Shown: positions 17,736-26,681 of the stretch, in pieces
Layout of the letters: the number at the start of each line of letters is the position of its first letter
Numbering within the stretch: the first letter of the stretch is position 1
Origin: Clostridium aquiflavi
GTDB taxonomy: Bacteria; Bacillota; Clostridia; Clostridiales; Clostridiaceae
DNA length: 64,000 nt
Assembly: GCF_031344075.1 (NCBI RefSeq)
Contig: NZ_JAVJAN010000005.1
Location: forward strand, 1 to 64,000
Direction: 5' to 3'
Translations under genes and position numbers: made by a program
Notes under the pieces: model-generated
Told to the model about the DNA's origin: nothing
Databases searched by the model: none
The model's input: only the letters and a program-made list of their open reading frames with translations

Positions 17736-18800
17736 ATGAATAAAGATATATATGATATGTTGAATGAAGTTAATATAAATATTGATGATTATGAGAAAGA
17801 AGACTTTAATGACTTAGAGAAGAAAAAAATAAAATCTAATTTTAGAAAGTCAATCTCAAAAAAGAAACCTAGAAAAAGAGGGATGATAACAGCTACTATT
17901 ATTGTAGCATTAACAATAGGGATGTTGGGAAGTAATATAGGAGTCTCTGCACTATCAAAGGTCAGTTATATAATTAGTAATGATATAGCTAGTTTTTTAG
18001 GAATAGAAAGAAACTTAGATGAATATAAAACTGTTATAAATAAATCAATAACAGATAAAGGAATAACAGTTCAATTAAATGAAGTAATATTAGATGGAGA
18101 TGAAATGACAGTTTCTTATAATGTAATTTATGATAAAAAGTTAGATGTAATTTATGATAAAAAGTTAGAAAAAGATGAATCTTGGCACGGATTTAATAGT
18201 ATTTCTGTAAATGGAAAAGAATTGAATACTGGATCTAGTGGGAGATCTAGAAACATTGATGACTATACTACACAATCAGTAATTACTTATAGTTTAAAAA
18301 ATTGCGATTTAAATGGAGAGTTAAATATAAAATTTGTAAGTTCAAATGTAATGATAAATGATAAAGAACAAAAAGGAAAGTGGAATTTTGAATTTAAGAC
18401 TAATGGTGATCAATTAAGAATAGATACTAAGGAAATGTCACTTAACAATAAATTCACACTAGAAAATGGTAATGAATATATATTAGAAAAATATACAGAC
18501 AATTCACTTGGTCAAAAGATTTATGCTTCAATAAATTACTCTAATAGTAAATCCACTTATGCTCTTGCTTTAAAAGGAAGTGATGATTTAGGGAATAAAG
18601 TAGAGTTTTATTTATCTCATGGTGATAAAAATTCAGGGCTATTTAAGATAGAAACTATTGATGGAAATCTTAATGAAAATGCAAAATTATTAAAATTAAC
18701 TCCATATGCAGCTAAATATCCAGAAAATAGTGGAAAGATGGATGGTGAATACAAACAAGTAGGAGAAGAATTTACAATAGATTTATCTAAATTAAAATAA
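17736..18800 (+). CDS. DUF4179-like anti-sigma factor
   Basis: 354 residues. A cytoplasmic N-terminus (~1-45) probably binds sigma and holds a basic stretch (KSISKKKPRKRG). One membrane helix (~48-70, MITATIIVALTIGMLGSNIG) is followed by an outer beta-rich domain. The opening YKTVINKSITDKGITVQLNE is the typical DUF4179 start. A perfect 24-bp tandem duplication (18122-18169) encodes VIYDKKLD twice. It should hold the sigma factor inactive at the membrane until an envelope signal releases it. No site-2 protease or anti-anti-sigma gene is nearby. Confidence 0.8.
   Translation: MNKDIYDMLNEVNINIDDYEKEDFNDLEKKKIKSNFRKSISKKKPRKRGMITATIIVALTIGMLGSNIGVSALSKVSYIISNDIASFLGIERNLDEYKTVINKSITDKGITVQLNEVILDGDEMTVSYNVIYDKKLDVIYDKKLEKDESWHGFNSISVNGKELNTGSSGRSRNIDDYTTQSVITYSLKNCDLNGELNIKFVSSNVMINDKEQKGKWNFEFKTNGDQLRIDTKEMSLNNKFTLENGNEYILEKYTDNSLGQKIYASINYSNSKSTYALALKGSDDLGNKVEFYLSHGDKNSGLFKIETIDGNLNENAKLLKLTPYAAKYPENSGKMDGEYKQVGEEFTIDLSKLK
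18122..18169 (+). repeat. Perfect 24-bp tandem duplication inside the anti-sigma gene
   Basis: TGTAATTTATGATAAAAAGT plus TAGA is repeated twice in direct succession and keeps the frame (adds VIYDKKLD). It looks like recent slippage in the outer domain. Confidence 0.9.
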
Positions 18801-18828
18801 AACTTAAATGTTTTTATAAGGGTATATT

Positions 18829-19095
18829 TTAAGATAATGTTGATATATTCATAAGTAAAGCTGGACTGAGTAATTGAACTTAGGAATACTAAAATGATTA
18901 TAGTCACATTTTAGCTTGCTCCCAATATAAAATTGAGATAAGCAGTAAATGTGAATATAAAAAGGAAACTCGACTTCGCTGAGCAAGTTCAAAAAGCTAA
19001 ATATAAAATTTAGATTCTCACTTAAGAATTCTCAAAGTCCAATTACAATGCCACTTTACCTATTGTATATATCAAAATACATTAAAAACAGAGCT
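18829..19095 (+). repeat. Full MITE-like element with enlarged core
   Basis: The left arm (GTTGATATATTCATAAGTAA, then GTAATTGAACTTAGGAATAC) and right arm (TTCTCAAAGTCCAATTACAA, then GCCACTTTACCTATTGTATA, ending AACAGAGCT) match the element at 6668. About 50 bp of extra core sequence (around 18958-19010) is absent there. The rest of the 18801-19262 gap is AT-rich and holds the adhE promoter. Confidence 0.85.
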
Positions 19096-19262
19096 AATAA
19101 TTATATAAAAACTTTATTTTACTTGGATAATTAAAAGCAAATAATAGAACAATATATAGTGTAAATTAATTAGATTATTTAAAAATTAATAAGAAAATAT
19201 AATAATATTTTATTATTTTTTTTAAAATTAAAAAAACATATTTGCTTTAGGAGGAATAAGTA

Positions 19263-21893
19263 ATGAAGGTAACAAACCCTGAAGAATTAACTCAAAAAAT
19301 TAAAGAATTAAGAGAAGCACAGAAGAAATATGCTCAGTTTACACAAGAACAAGTAGATGAAATTTTTAGGCAAGCAGCTATGGCAGCTAATGATAATAGA
19401 ATTAAGTTAGCTAAGATGGCTGTAGAAGAAACCGGCATGGGTATTGTAGAAGATAAAGTTGTAAAGAATCACTTCGCAGCTGAATACATATATAATCAAT
19501 ACAAAGATATGAAAACTTGTGGAGTGCTTGAAGAAGATCTTACATATGGAGTTACAAAGGTTGCAGAACCAATAGGAGTTATAGCAGCTATTGTTCCAAC
19601 AACAAACCCTACCTCAACAGCTATTTTTAAAACTTTAATAGCTTTAAAAACTAGAAATGCAATAATAATATCACCACATCCAAGAGCTAAAAATGCTACA
19701 ATTGCAGCTGCAAAAATAGTTTTAGATGCAGCAGTTAAAGCAGGAGCACCAAGTGGAATAATTGGTTGGATAGATGAACCTTCAGTTGAATTATCTCAAA
19801 ATGTTATGAGAGAATGTGACATAATCCTTGCAACAGGTGGACCTGCAATGGTTAAAGCAGCATATTCATCAGGAAGACCAGCATTAGGTGTTGGAGCAGG
19901 AAATACTCCAGCAATTATAGATGAAACAGCTCATATCAAGATGGCTGTTAACTCAATTCTTTTATCTAAGACTTTTGATAATGGAGTAATTTGTGCATCA
20001 GAACAATCACTTGTTGTATTAGATGAAGTTTATGATGAAGTTAAAAAGGAATTAGCTGCAAGAGGAGCTTATATTCTAAAAGGTGATGAAGTAGATAAAG
20101 TAAGAAAAATTATTTTAAATGAAAAGGGAGGCTTAAATGCTGATATGGTAGGCCAACCAGCATATAAAATAGCTGCTATGGGTGGTGTTAATATTCCAGA
20201 AAGTGCAAAGGTATTAGTTGCAGAAGTTGAATCTGTAGAACTAGAAGAACCTTTCTCTCATGAAAAATTATCACCAGTACTTGCTATGTACAGAGCTAAA
20301 TCTTATGAAGAGGCATTAGAAAAAGCTGATAGACTAATAATATTAGGTGGTATGGGTCACACTTCTATACTTTATACGGATGAAATAAAATGTAAAGACA
20401 GAATAGCTGCATTTGGCGCTAGAATGAAAACTGCTAGAACACTTATAAATATGCCAGCATCTCAAGGTGCTATTGGAGATTTATTTAACTTTAAGTTAGC
20501 TCCATCTTTAACTCTAGGCTGTGGTTCATGGGGTGGAAACTCAGTTTCAGAAAATGTTGGACCTAAGCATTTGATTAATGTTAAAACTGTAGCTAAAAGG
20601 AGAGAAAATATGCTTTGGTTTAGAGTTCCTGAAAAAACTTATTTTAAATATGGATGTTTACCAATAGCGTTACAAGAATTACATGATATGGGTAAGAAAA
20701 AGGCATTCATTGTAACTGATAAAGTATTATTTAATTTAGGATATACTGATAAAGTTACAGAAGTATTAGAAAGAAATAAGATTCAATATAAGATATTTTC
20801 TGAGGTTGAACCAGATCCGACTTTAAGATGTGCTAAAGCCGGAGCAAAAGAAATGTTAAGTTTTGATCCAGATGTTATAATTTCTCTTGGTGGAGGCTCA
20901 GCTATGGATGCTGCTAAAATCATGTGGGTTATGTACGAACATCCAGAAATTAGATTCGAAGACTTAGCCATGAGATTTATGGATATAAGAAAGAGAGTAT
21001 TTAAATTCCCTGTTTTAGGCGAAAAAGCTATGATGGTTGCAGTTGCTACATCAGCAGGTACAGGATCAGAAGTAACACCATTTGCTGTTATAACTGATGA
21101 AGAAAGTGGAGTAAAATATCCATTAGCTGATTATGAATTAACTCCAGATATGGCTATAGTTGATGCAGAACTTATGATGACTTCTCCTAAGGGATTAACT
21201 GCTTGTGCAGGTATAGATGTATTAGTTCACTCTATAGAAGCTTATGTTTCAATAATGGCATCTGAATTTACTAATGGATTAGCTTTAGAAGCTATAAGAT
21301 TAGTATTTAAATATTTACCACAAGCATATAATGAAGGTTTAACTAATATTAAAGCTAGAGAAAAAATGGCGCATGCTTCATGTATGGCAGGTATGGCATT
21401 CTCAAATGCATTCTTAGGAATTTGTCACTCAATGGCTCATAAATTAGGAGCTTTCCATCACTTACCACATGGTATGGCAAATTCATTATTATTAAATGAA
21501 GTAATAAGATTTAATGCAAGTGATGCTCCAACTAAACAAGCAGCATTTGCTCAATACAAATATCCAAATGCTGAATATAGATTTGCAAGAATTGCAGATT
21601 ATTTACATTTAGGAGGAGATTCTGATGGCGAAAAAGTTGAATTATTAATTAAGGCAGTAGAAGAATTACAAAGAAAAGTTAATATGCCAATGACAATAAA
21701 AGAAGCTGGCGTAAGTGAAGATAAATTCTATAATTCACTAGATGAAATGGTTGAGCAAGCATTTGATGATCAATGTACTGGAGCTAACCCAAGATATCCA
21801 TTAATGAGTGAAATAAAAGAAATGTATATAAATGCTTATGGAATTAAACCCCAAAAACAAGAAATAGATAAAAAAAAGAATAAAAAGAAATAA
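19263..21893 (+). CDS. adhE: Bifunctional aldehyde-alcohol dehydrogenase AdhE
   Basis: 876 residues, full length for AdhE. The N-terminal CoA-acylating aldehyde dehydrogenase domain (~1-440) has the catalytic Cys in DNGVICASEQSL. The C-terminal iron-dependent alcohol dehydrogenase domain (~455-870) has GGGSAMDAAKIMW for NAD and the metal ligands around HSMAHKLGAFHHLPHG. It reduces acetyl-CoA (and possibly butyryl-CoA) to the alcohol through the aldehyde in two NADH steps, and in related bacteria forms spirosome filaments. AGGAGG precedes ATG. It is monocistronic. With the ald gene at 55683 disabled, this is the only intact CoA-acylating aldehyde dehydrogenase in the window. Confidence 0.97.
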   Translation: MKVTNPEELTQKIKELREAQKKYAQFTQEQVDEIFRQAAMAANDNRIKLAKMAVEETGMGIVEDKVVKNHFAAEYIYNQYKDMKTCGVLEEDLTYGVTKVAEPIGVIAAIVPTTNPTSTAIFKTLIALKTRNAIIISPHPRAKNATIAAAKIVLDAAVKAGAPSGIIGWIDEPSVELSQNVMRECDIILATGGPAMVKAAYSSGRPALGVGAGNTPAIIDETAHIKMAVNSILLSKTFDNGVICASEQSLVVLDEVYDEVKKELAARGAYILKGDEVDKVRKIILNEKGGLNADMVGQPAYKIAAMGGVNIPESAKVLVAEVESVELEEPFSHEKLSPVLAMYRAKSYEEALEKADRLIILGGMGHTSILYTDEIKCKDRIAAFGARMKTARTLINMPASQGAIGDLFNFKLAPSLTLGCGSWGGNSVSENVGPKHLINVKTVAKRRENMLWFRVPEKTYFKYGCLPIALQELHDMGKKKAFIVTDKVLFNLGYTDKVTEVLERNKIQYKIFSEVEPDPTLRCAKAGAKEMLSFDPDVIISLGGGSAMDAAKIMWVMYEHPEIRFEDLAMRFMDIRKRVFKFPVLGEKAMMVAVATSAGTGSEVTPFAVITDEESGVKYPLADYELTPDMAIVDAELMMTSPKGLTACAGIDVLVHSIEAYVSIMASEFTNGLALEAIRLVFKYLPQAYNEGLTNIKAREKMAHASCMAGMAFSNAFLGICHSMAHKLGAFHHLPHGMANSLLLNEVIRFNASDAPTKQAAFAQYKYPNAEYRFARIADYLHLGGDSDGEKVELLIKAVEELQRKVNMPMTIKEAGVSEDKFYNSLDEMVEQAFDDQCTGANPRYPLMSEIKEMYINAYGIKPQKQEIDKKKNKKK

Positions 21894-21937
21894 TAGATTA
21901 AAATAAAAAGTTAAAAATTACGAATCTAGACTATATA

Positions 21938-21967
21938 ATACCTCGGTAGAAATATCGGGGTATTTTT
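21938..21967 (+). terminator. Terminator of adhE
   Basis: AATACCTCGGTA pairs with TATCGGGGTATT (G-U pairs included), followed by TTTATT. Confidence 0.85.
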
Positions 21968-22068
21968 ATTCATTAGAAAGTTATAATTAAGTCAAATAAT
22001 AAAGGATAAAAAAATATTTTTGATTATGTTATTATAGTAATAAAAACTAAAGATAAGAAGGTGTAATT

Positions 22069-22755
22069 ATGGATATCAAAATTCTTATAGCAGAGGATGA
22101 TAGAGTCTTTAGAGAACTTATATGTGATATTGTAAGAAAAGAAGGATACATACCAGTGGAAGCTTGTGATGGCAAACAAGCAATAGATATCTTTTTTAGT
22201 TCAAAGGATATTGATCTTATTATATTAGATGTAATGATGCCTATATATGATGGCTTAGAAGTCCTTAAAGAAATTAGGGAATATTCAGATGTGCCTATAA
22301 TAATGCTTACAGCCTTGGGAGATGAAAAACATGAGGTTATTGGACTTAAAAAAGGTGCAGATGATTATATTGCAAAGCCTTTTAGTTATGAAATATTTAT
22401 TGCTCGAATTAACACAATTGTAAGAAAATTAAAGAAAAAAAACTTTTATCAAGTAATTCAAGGAAAGATAAAAGTAAATCAAGAAACACATAAAGTAATA
22501 GTAGATAATGTGGAAGTTAAGTTAAACCATAAAGAATATAATATTCTAATTTGTTTTATAAAAAATAGTGAAAGAGTATTATCACGTGATCAAATATTAA
22601 ATAAAGTATGGGGATATGACTTTTGTGGAGATGCAAGAACTGTAGATACACATATAAAAACTTTAAGGGCTAAACTTTTAGACTGTGGAAAATATATAAA
22701 GACAGTACGAGGTAGTGGATATATGTTTGAAGGAAAAGACAATGAAAACAATTAG
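22069..22755 (+). CDS. OmpR/PhoP-family response regulator
   Basis: 228 residues. The receiver domain shows AEDD (8-11), phospho-Asp in LIILDVMMP (~53) and Lys in DDYIAKPF (~103). The winged-helix domain (~130-225) ends KTVRGSGYMFEG. It overlaps the kinase gene by 14 bp. Pho-box-like direct repeats in the promoter of the secreted gene at 24446 are the natural candidate binding site. Confidence 0.92.
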   Translation: MDIKILIAEDDRVFRELICDIVRKEGYIPVEACDGKQAIDIFFSSKDIDLIILDVMMPIYDGLEVLKEIREYSDVPIIMLTALGDEKHEVIGLKKGADDYIAKPFSYEIFIARINTIVRKLKKKNFYQVIQGKIKVNQETHKVIVDNVEVKLNHKEYNILICFIKNSERVLSRDQILNKVWGYDFCGDARTVDTHIKTLRAKLLDCGKYIKTVRGSGYMFEGKDNENN

Positions 22756-24160
22756 GACAAAGTTACTTTTCATATTTACAGTAGTTATGATTTTTTTAGT
22801 TCTATGTGGGATATTTTTAAATTCAATATTTTTAGAATCATATTATATTTATAAAAATAAAAGAATTTTTCTATCAATGAATGAAAAAATTAGTAATAAG
22901 TATATTGATGATAAAGAAAATATAGATGAGTATATAAATATGATAGATAGTATTGATAATATAAGAACTATTATTGTTAATGAAAATCTTAACATAGAAC
23001 ATAATTCTTTTCCTAAAAAAGAACCTAATAAAGATAGAGGGTTATCTAAAGAAATCAAACAAACTATTTTAGAAAATGAAGATAAACTTTCAAATAAATA
23101 TGTATATTATATTGAGCAAAAACATGATGATAATATGAATAAATTAATTTTTATTTCACGAATGAATAATGGGAAATTTATTATTTTAAATAAATCTCTT
23201 AAGGGTATTTATGAGAGTGCCTCAATAGCAAATCAATTTTATATGTTTGCAGCAGCAATAGTAATTGCTATTGGAGGTATATTTATACTTATTTTTTCAA
23301 AAAAGATAACAAAACCAATTATAGAAATGAGTAATGTTGCAGAAAATATATCAAATCTTAACTTTGATAAACGTGTAGATATTAATTTACACGATGAAAT
23401 TGGAAATTTAGGAAAAAGCATTAATAAAATTTCTGAAAAATTAAGCACTAGTATAAATGAACTTAAGCAAGATGTAGAGAAACGAAAACAACTTGTAAGG
23501 GATATGTCCCATGAATTAAAAACTCCAATAGGTATAATTAAAGGATATGCTGAAGGACTTAAATATGGTGTGGCTTATGATAAGGAAAAGATGGATACGT
23601 ATTGTTCAGTTCTAGTTGAAGAATGCGACAGGATGGATAAACTGGTACAGGAACTTTTAAATCATTCTATGATGGAATCTGGAATGGTTAAAATAAATAA
23701 GACGAGTTTGGATATTAGTGATCTTATATCTAATATAGTAGAACGATTTAATCAAACATTTATTGATAAATGCATTGATTTTGATTTAAAGTGCGTAAAT
23801 AATTATGTGATATCTGCTGATAGCCATATGCTAGAAAAAGCTGTAAATAATTTTATTACAAATGCTATTGATCATGTAGATGAAAGAAGAATTATTGAAT
23901 TAACTGTTGAAAATAAAGAAGATGGAATAAAAATAAATGTTTTTAACACAGGAAGCCACATACAAATGAAAGATTTAGAAAAAATTTGGGATGTATATTA
24001 TAAGGTGGATAAAGCAAGGGGTAGAACATATGGAGGTCATGGATTAGGATTATCAATTGTAAAATTAATAGTAGAGTTTCATGGAGGTACAACTGAAGTG
24101 AAAAATACAGAAGATGGTGTAATTTTTTCTCTTGAAATACCAAATTGTATTATAAATTAG
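22742..24160 (+). CDS. Sensor histidine kinase
   Basis: 472 residues from ATG 22742; an open extension to 22715 lacks a ribosome site. Two membrane helices (~10-30, ~165-190) flank a ~130-residue external domain rich in Lys, Asp and Asn. A HAMP domain follows (KKITKPIIEMSNVAENISNL), then the His box DMSHELKTPIGI (~260) and ATPase boxes NAIDHV and GHGLGLSIVK. It is translationally coupled to the response regulator. The signal is unknown. Confidence 0.92.
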   Translation: MKTIRTKLLFIFTVVMIFLVLCGIFLNSIFLESYYIYKNKRIFLSMNEKISNKYIDDKENIDEYINMIDSIDNIRTIIVNENLNIEHNSFPKKEPNKDRGLSKEIKQTILENEDKLSNKYVYYIEQKHDDNMNKLIFISRMNNGKFIILNKSLKGIYESASIANQFYMFAAAIVIAIGGIFILIFSKKITKPIIEMSNVAENISNLNFDKRVDINLHDEIGNLGKSINKISEKLSTSINELKQDVEKRKQLVRDMSHELKTPIGIIKGYAEGLKYGVAYDKEKMDTYCSVLVEECDRMDKLVQELLNHSMMESGMVKINKTSLDISDLISNIVERFNQTFIDKCIDFDLKCVNNYVISADSHMLEKAVNNFITNAIDHVDERRIIELTVENKEDGIKINVFNTGSHIQMKDLEKIWDVYYKVDKARGRTYGGHGLGLSIVKLIVEFHGGTTEVKNTEDGVIFSLEIPNCIIN

Positions 24161-24339
24161 ATAAATAAAGACTTTAAATAAAATTCGTCAAATGAATTGT
24201 CAAAAAATTATTTTAAAAAAGTGTATTTATTTAATGAACTAAAAAAATAAACGCTTTATACTTGTTTCTGTTAATGAAGATTTTCAAGATATTTCTAATA
24301 TAAATTGAAAGTTGTAGCAAAAAGTATATTATTTATAGA

Positions 24340-24357
24340 TTTCACATAAATTTCACA
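24340..24357 (+). promoter_or_regulatory. Pho-box-like direct repeats
   Basis: TTTCACATAAATTTCACA holds two TTTCACA heptamers spaced exactly 11 bp start to start, the arrangement bound by PhoB/PhoP-type OmpR regulators (TTMACA repeats). An AT-rich -10 region (TTTATTATATATTTAA) follows at about 24364-24379. It sits upstream of the secreted repeat protein and just downstream of the two-component genes. Binding is inference. Confidence 0.6.
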
Positions 24358-24445
24358 AAAAAGTTTTATTATATATTTAAATTAATCATTAACGAATGCG
24401 TTTAAATTCAAATCAGTAAAATAATGGATTAAAGGAGAGAAAATT

Positions 24446-25567
24446 ATGAAAAAAAATAAAATATTAGCAATTTCTGTTGCAACTATAATGACAATGTCAA
24501 CTGTTGTTCCAGTATTTGCAAGTGAAATTATATCTCAAGATGTAACTACTGGTATAAGTGTAGCTGAAACTACTTTGCCAGGGGTACCAACTACCGGAAC
24601 AACAACTGAGGCAAGTGTTGAATCAACTATTGAATCAGATACTTATAATAATATTGATGGTGATGTTGAAGCAAATGTAGAAACAGATGAAGAAGTACAA
24701 CAAATTAGTGAAACAGAAATAAATGCAAAGTTAGTTCAAAGAGCAACAGAACTTGGCGTTGATATAACAGGATTATCAAATGAAGATGCAAGAACTAAGA
24801 TAAGAGAAGCATTAGCATTACAACTTGGAATCGATATAACAGGATTATCAAAAGAAGAAATACAAGCTAAAATAAAAGCTGTTATGCACGAAAATAAATT
24901 AAATACACCAGAAGGTATTACAAAAATAGCTGAAAAACTTGGCGTTGATATAACAGGATTATCAAAAGAAGATGCAAAAGCTAAAATAAAATCAGCTATG
25001 GAAGCAAAACAGCTTGCAAAACTTACTGAAACAGCTACAAAACTTGGAATAGATGTTACAGGATTATCAAAAGAAGATTTAAAAGCTAAAATAAAAGCAA
25101 CTATTGATGAGAATAACTTAAATACACCAGAAAGACTTGCAAAAATAGCTGAAAAGCTTGGTGTAGACATCACAGGATTATCAAAAGAAGATGCAAAAGC
25201 TAAAGTAAAAGCAGCTATTGAAACAAAACAACTTGCAAAATTTGCTGAAAGAGCTACAAAACTTGGAATAGATGTTACAGGATTATCAAAGGAAGATTTA
25301 AAAACTAAAATAAAAGCAGTTATTGAGGCAAAAGAGCTAACAAAAGTTACTGAAAAAGCTGCAAATTTAGGAGTAGATATCACAGGACTTACTAATAAAG
25401 AAGCAAAAGATAAAATTAAAGAAGTTCAGAAAGAAACAAGAGAAACAACAAAGCAAGCTCACAAAGAAACAAAGGAAACAATAAAAGAAGCTCGCAAACA
25501 AGTAAAAGAAACAATGAAGGAAAATCATAAAGAAAAAAAAGAAACTCATAAAGCAGGAAAAAAATAA
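24446..25567 (+). CDS. Secreted seven-repeat protein (LG-I/V-D-I/V-TGL repeats)
   Basis: 373 residues. The signal peptide MKKNKILAISVATIMTMSTV... ends at VFA/SE. A Thr/Glu-rich linker (~28-90) leads to seven repeats of about 35 residues, each starting LGVDITGLSKEDAKAKIK or a close variant. Alternate repeats match better than neighbours (units with NTPE inserts against units with AKQLAK), so a ~70-residue dimer was duplicated. The tail (~325-373) is a charged Lys/Glu/Thr/His helix. There is no LPxTG anchor. It follows the two-component pair and carries Pho-box-like repeats, so it is the likely target gene. Unrecognised family; perhaps wall- or metal-binding. Confidence 0.7.
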   Translation: MKKNKILAISVATIMTMSTVVPVFASEIISQDVTTGISVAETTLPGVPTTGTTTEASVESTIESDTYNNIDGDVEANVETDEEVQQISETEINAKLVQRATELGVDITGLSNEDARTKIREALALQLGIDITGLSKEEIQAKIKAVMHENKLNTPEGITKIAEKLGVDITGLSKEDAKAKIKSAMEAKQLAKLTETATKLGIDVTGLSKEDLKAKIKATIDENNLNTPERLAKIAEKLGVDITGLSKEDAKAKVKAAIETKQLAKFAERATKLGIDVTGLSKEDLKTKIKAVIEAKELTKVTEKAANLGVDITGLTNKEAKDKIKEVQKETRETTKQAHKETKETIKEARKQVKETMKENHKEKKETHKAGKK

Positions 25568-25632
25568 AAAGAAATAAATAAGTACATTAAGGATTATTTA
25601 CAAATTTAAAGTAGCTAGTCTTTTGGTACTGT

Positions 25633-25687
25633 ATAAGTGTAGATGAAAATCGTAGAAATATGATTTAAACATCTACACTTATTTTTT
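25633..25687 (+). terminator. Terminator
   Basis: ATAAGTGTAGATG pairs with CATCTACACTTAT around a 24-nt loop, followed by TTTTTT. Confidence 0.85.
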
Positions 25688-25808
25688 GTGTATAAAAATG
25701 TAAAAATAAAATATTAATTTGTAGTAGATATGCCTATAATATATAATAAAGATAATATATTTTAAATCTAGTGGCTTAGTATACACTAGATATAATATGG
25801 TGGTGAGT

Positions 25809-26180
25809 ATGATGGATTTAAATAAAGCTGTATCTAATATAATTAGCAATCATAATATTGAATGTGTGGGATTGTTTGGAAGTAGAGCAAGAGGAGATTA
25901 TTTAGATAGCTCAGATTATGATATATTTATAATAGCAGATATAAGTATGGAAGAAGAGTTAGAAATTGAAGCAGAGTTAGAACAACTATTAGATAATAAT
26001 ATTGATGTAATAAATTTGAAAGAAGATATGGATAGAATTTTATTGAAAAATATAGTTAATGAGGGCACTATTCTTTATAATAAAAATAATGCATTTGAAA
26101 ATATATATCGATTCGTTGAAAATTTTTTTATAGAAAATAGTGATTTTTTAAAATTAAGGGAGAGAGATTTACTTGATTAA
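25809..26180 (+). CDS. MntA-like minimal nucleotidyltransferase antitoxin
   Basis: About 123 residues from ATG 25809 (GGTGAG just upstream); the frame also has an earlier ATG at 25797 with no ribosome site. The active site GSRARGDYLDSSDYD is a full GSx10DxD motif (residues ~23-37), and a third acidic residue lies in LDNNIDVINL. In known MntA-HepT type VII systems the nucleotidyltransferase adenylylates the HEPN toxin to silence it. It overlaps the next gene by 8 bp. Confidence 0.85.
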   Translation: MMDLNKAVSNIISNHNIECVGLFGSRARGDYLDSSDYDIFIIADISMEEELEIEAELEQLLDNNIDVINLKEDMDRILLKNIVNEGTILYNKNNAFENIYRFVENFFIENSDFLKLRERDLLD

Positions 26181-26598
26181 TAGAGATAGAATTATAAAAT
26201 TATTAAAAGATTTTAAAGAATGGAGTATAGACTTTCGTGAATGCTTAAATTCTTTGGAAAATTGTGATGATGAGATTTTAAAAAAAGTATTATATCATAG
26301 TGTTCGAGCTTATTTTTTAGATTTTCATATATTATGTGAAGACTATATTTCTATTAATTTAAAAGATATAAACAAATATAAAATTGACATTTCTGCAATA
26401 GAAGGAATGGAAGTAATTAAAGAAAACAATAGAATAAGTGAAGATTTCTTCAAATTTTACTGTGTGTCTAGAAGGTATAGAAATAGATTAGCGCATAGAT
26501 ATAAAATGCCAAAAGATGAAGAAATTTTATTAAATATGAAAAGTAATTTAAAATTTATTGATGAACTTGAACTAAGCATAAAAAATAATATAAATTAA
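26173..26598 (+). CDS. HepT-like HEPN toxin
   Basis: 141 residues from TTG 26173, with AAGGGAGAGAG upstream and an 8-bp overlap with the antitoxin gene. The HEPN RNase motif Rx4HxY is present as RNRLAHRY (~112-119). The protein is all-helical and of normal HepT size. The predicted role is an RNA-cleaving toxin, controlled by adenylylation of the Tyr in the motif. The pair is isolated from other defence genes. Confidence 0.85.
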   Translation: MINRDRIIKLLKDFKEWSIDFRECLNSLENCDDEILKKVLYHSVRAYFLDFHILCEDYISINLKDINKYKIDISAIEGMEVIKENNRISEDFFKFYCVSRRYRNRLAHRYKMPKDEEILLNMKSNLKFIDELELSIKNNIN

Positions 26599-26681
26599 AA
26601 ATATATATTATTTTACTACAACTGTGTTTGAAACTATGCTATCATATATTGAAATAATAAATAGAAGAGATGGATGAATGA

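Noticed and set aside
24736..25383. 215-codon open frame on the minus strand with repeated sequence
   Set aside because: It is the mirror of the seven-repeat secreted protein gene. Its repeats follow from the coding strand, and it has no ribosome site.
24760..25400. Regular repeats resembling a CRISPR array
   Set aside because: The repeats are in-frame protein repeats without unique spacers, and no cas genes are present.
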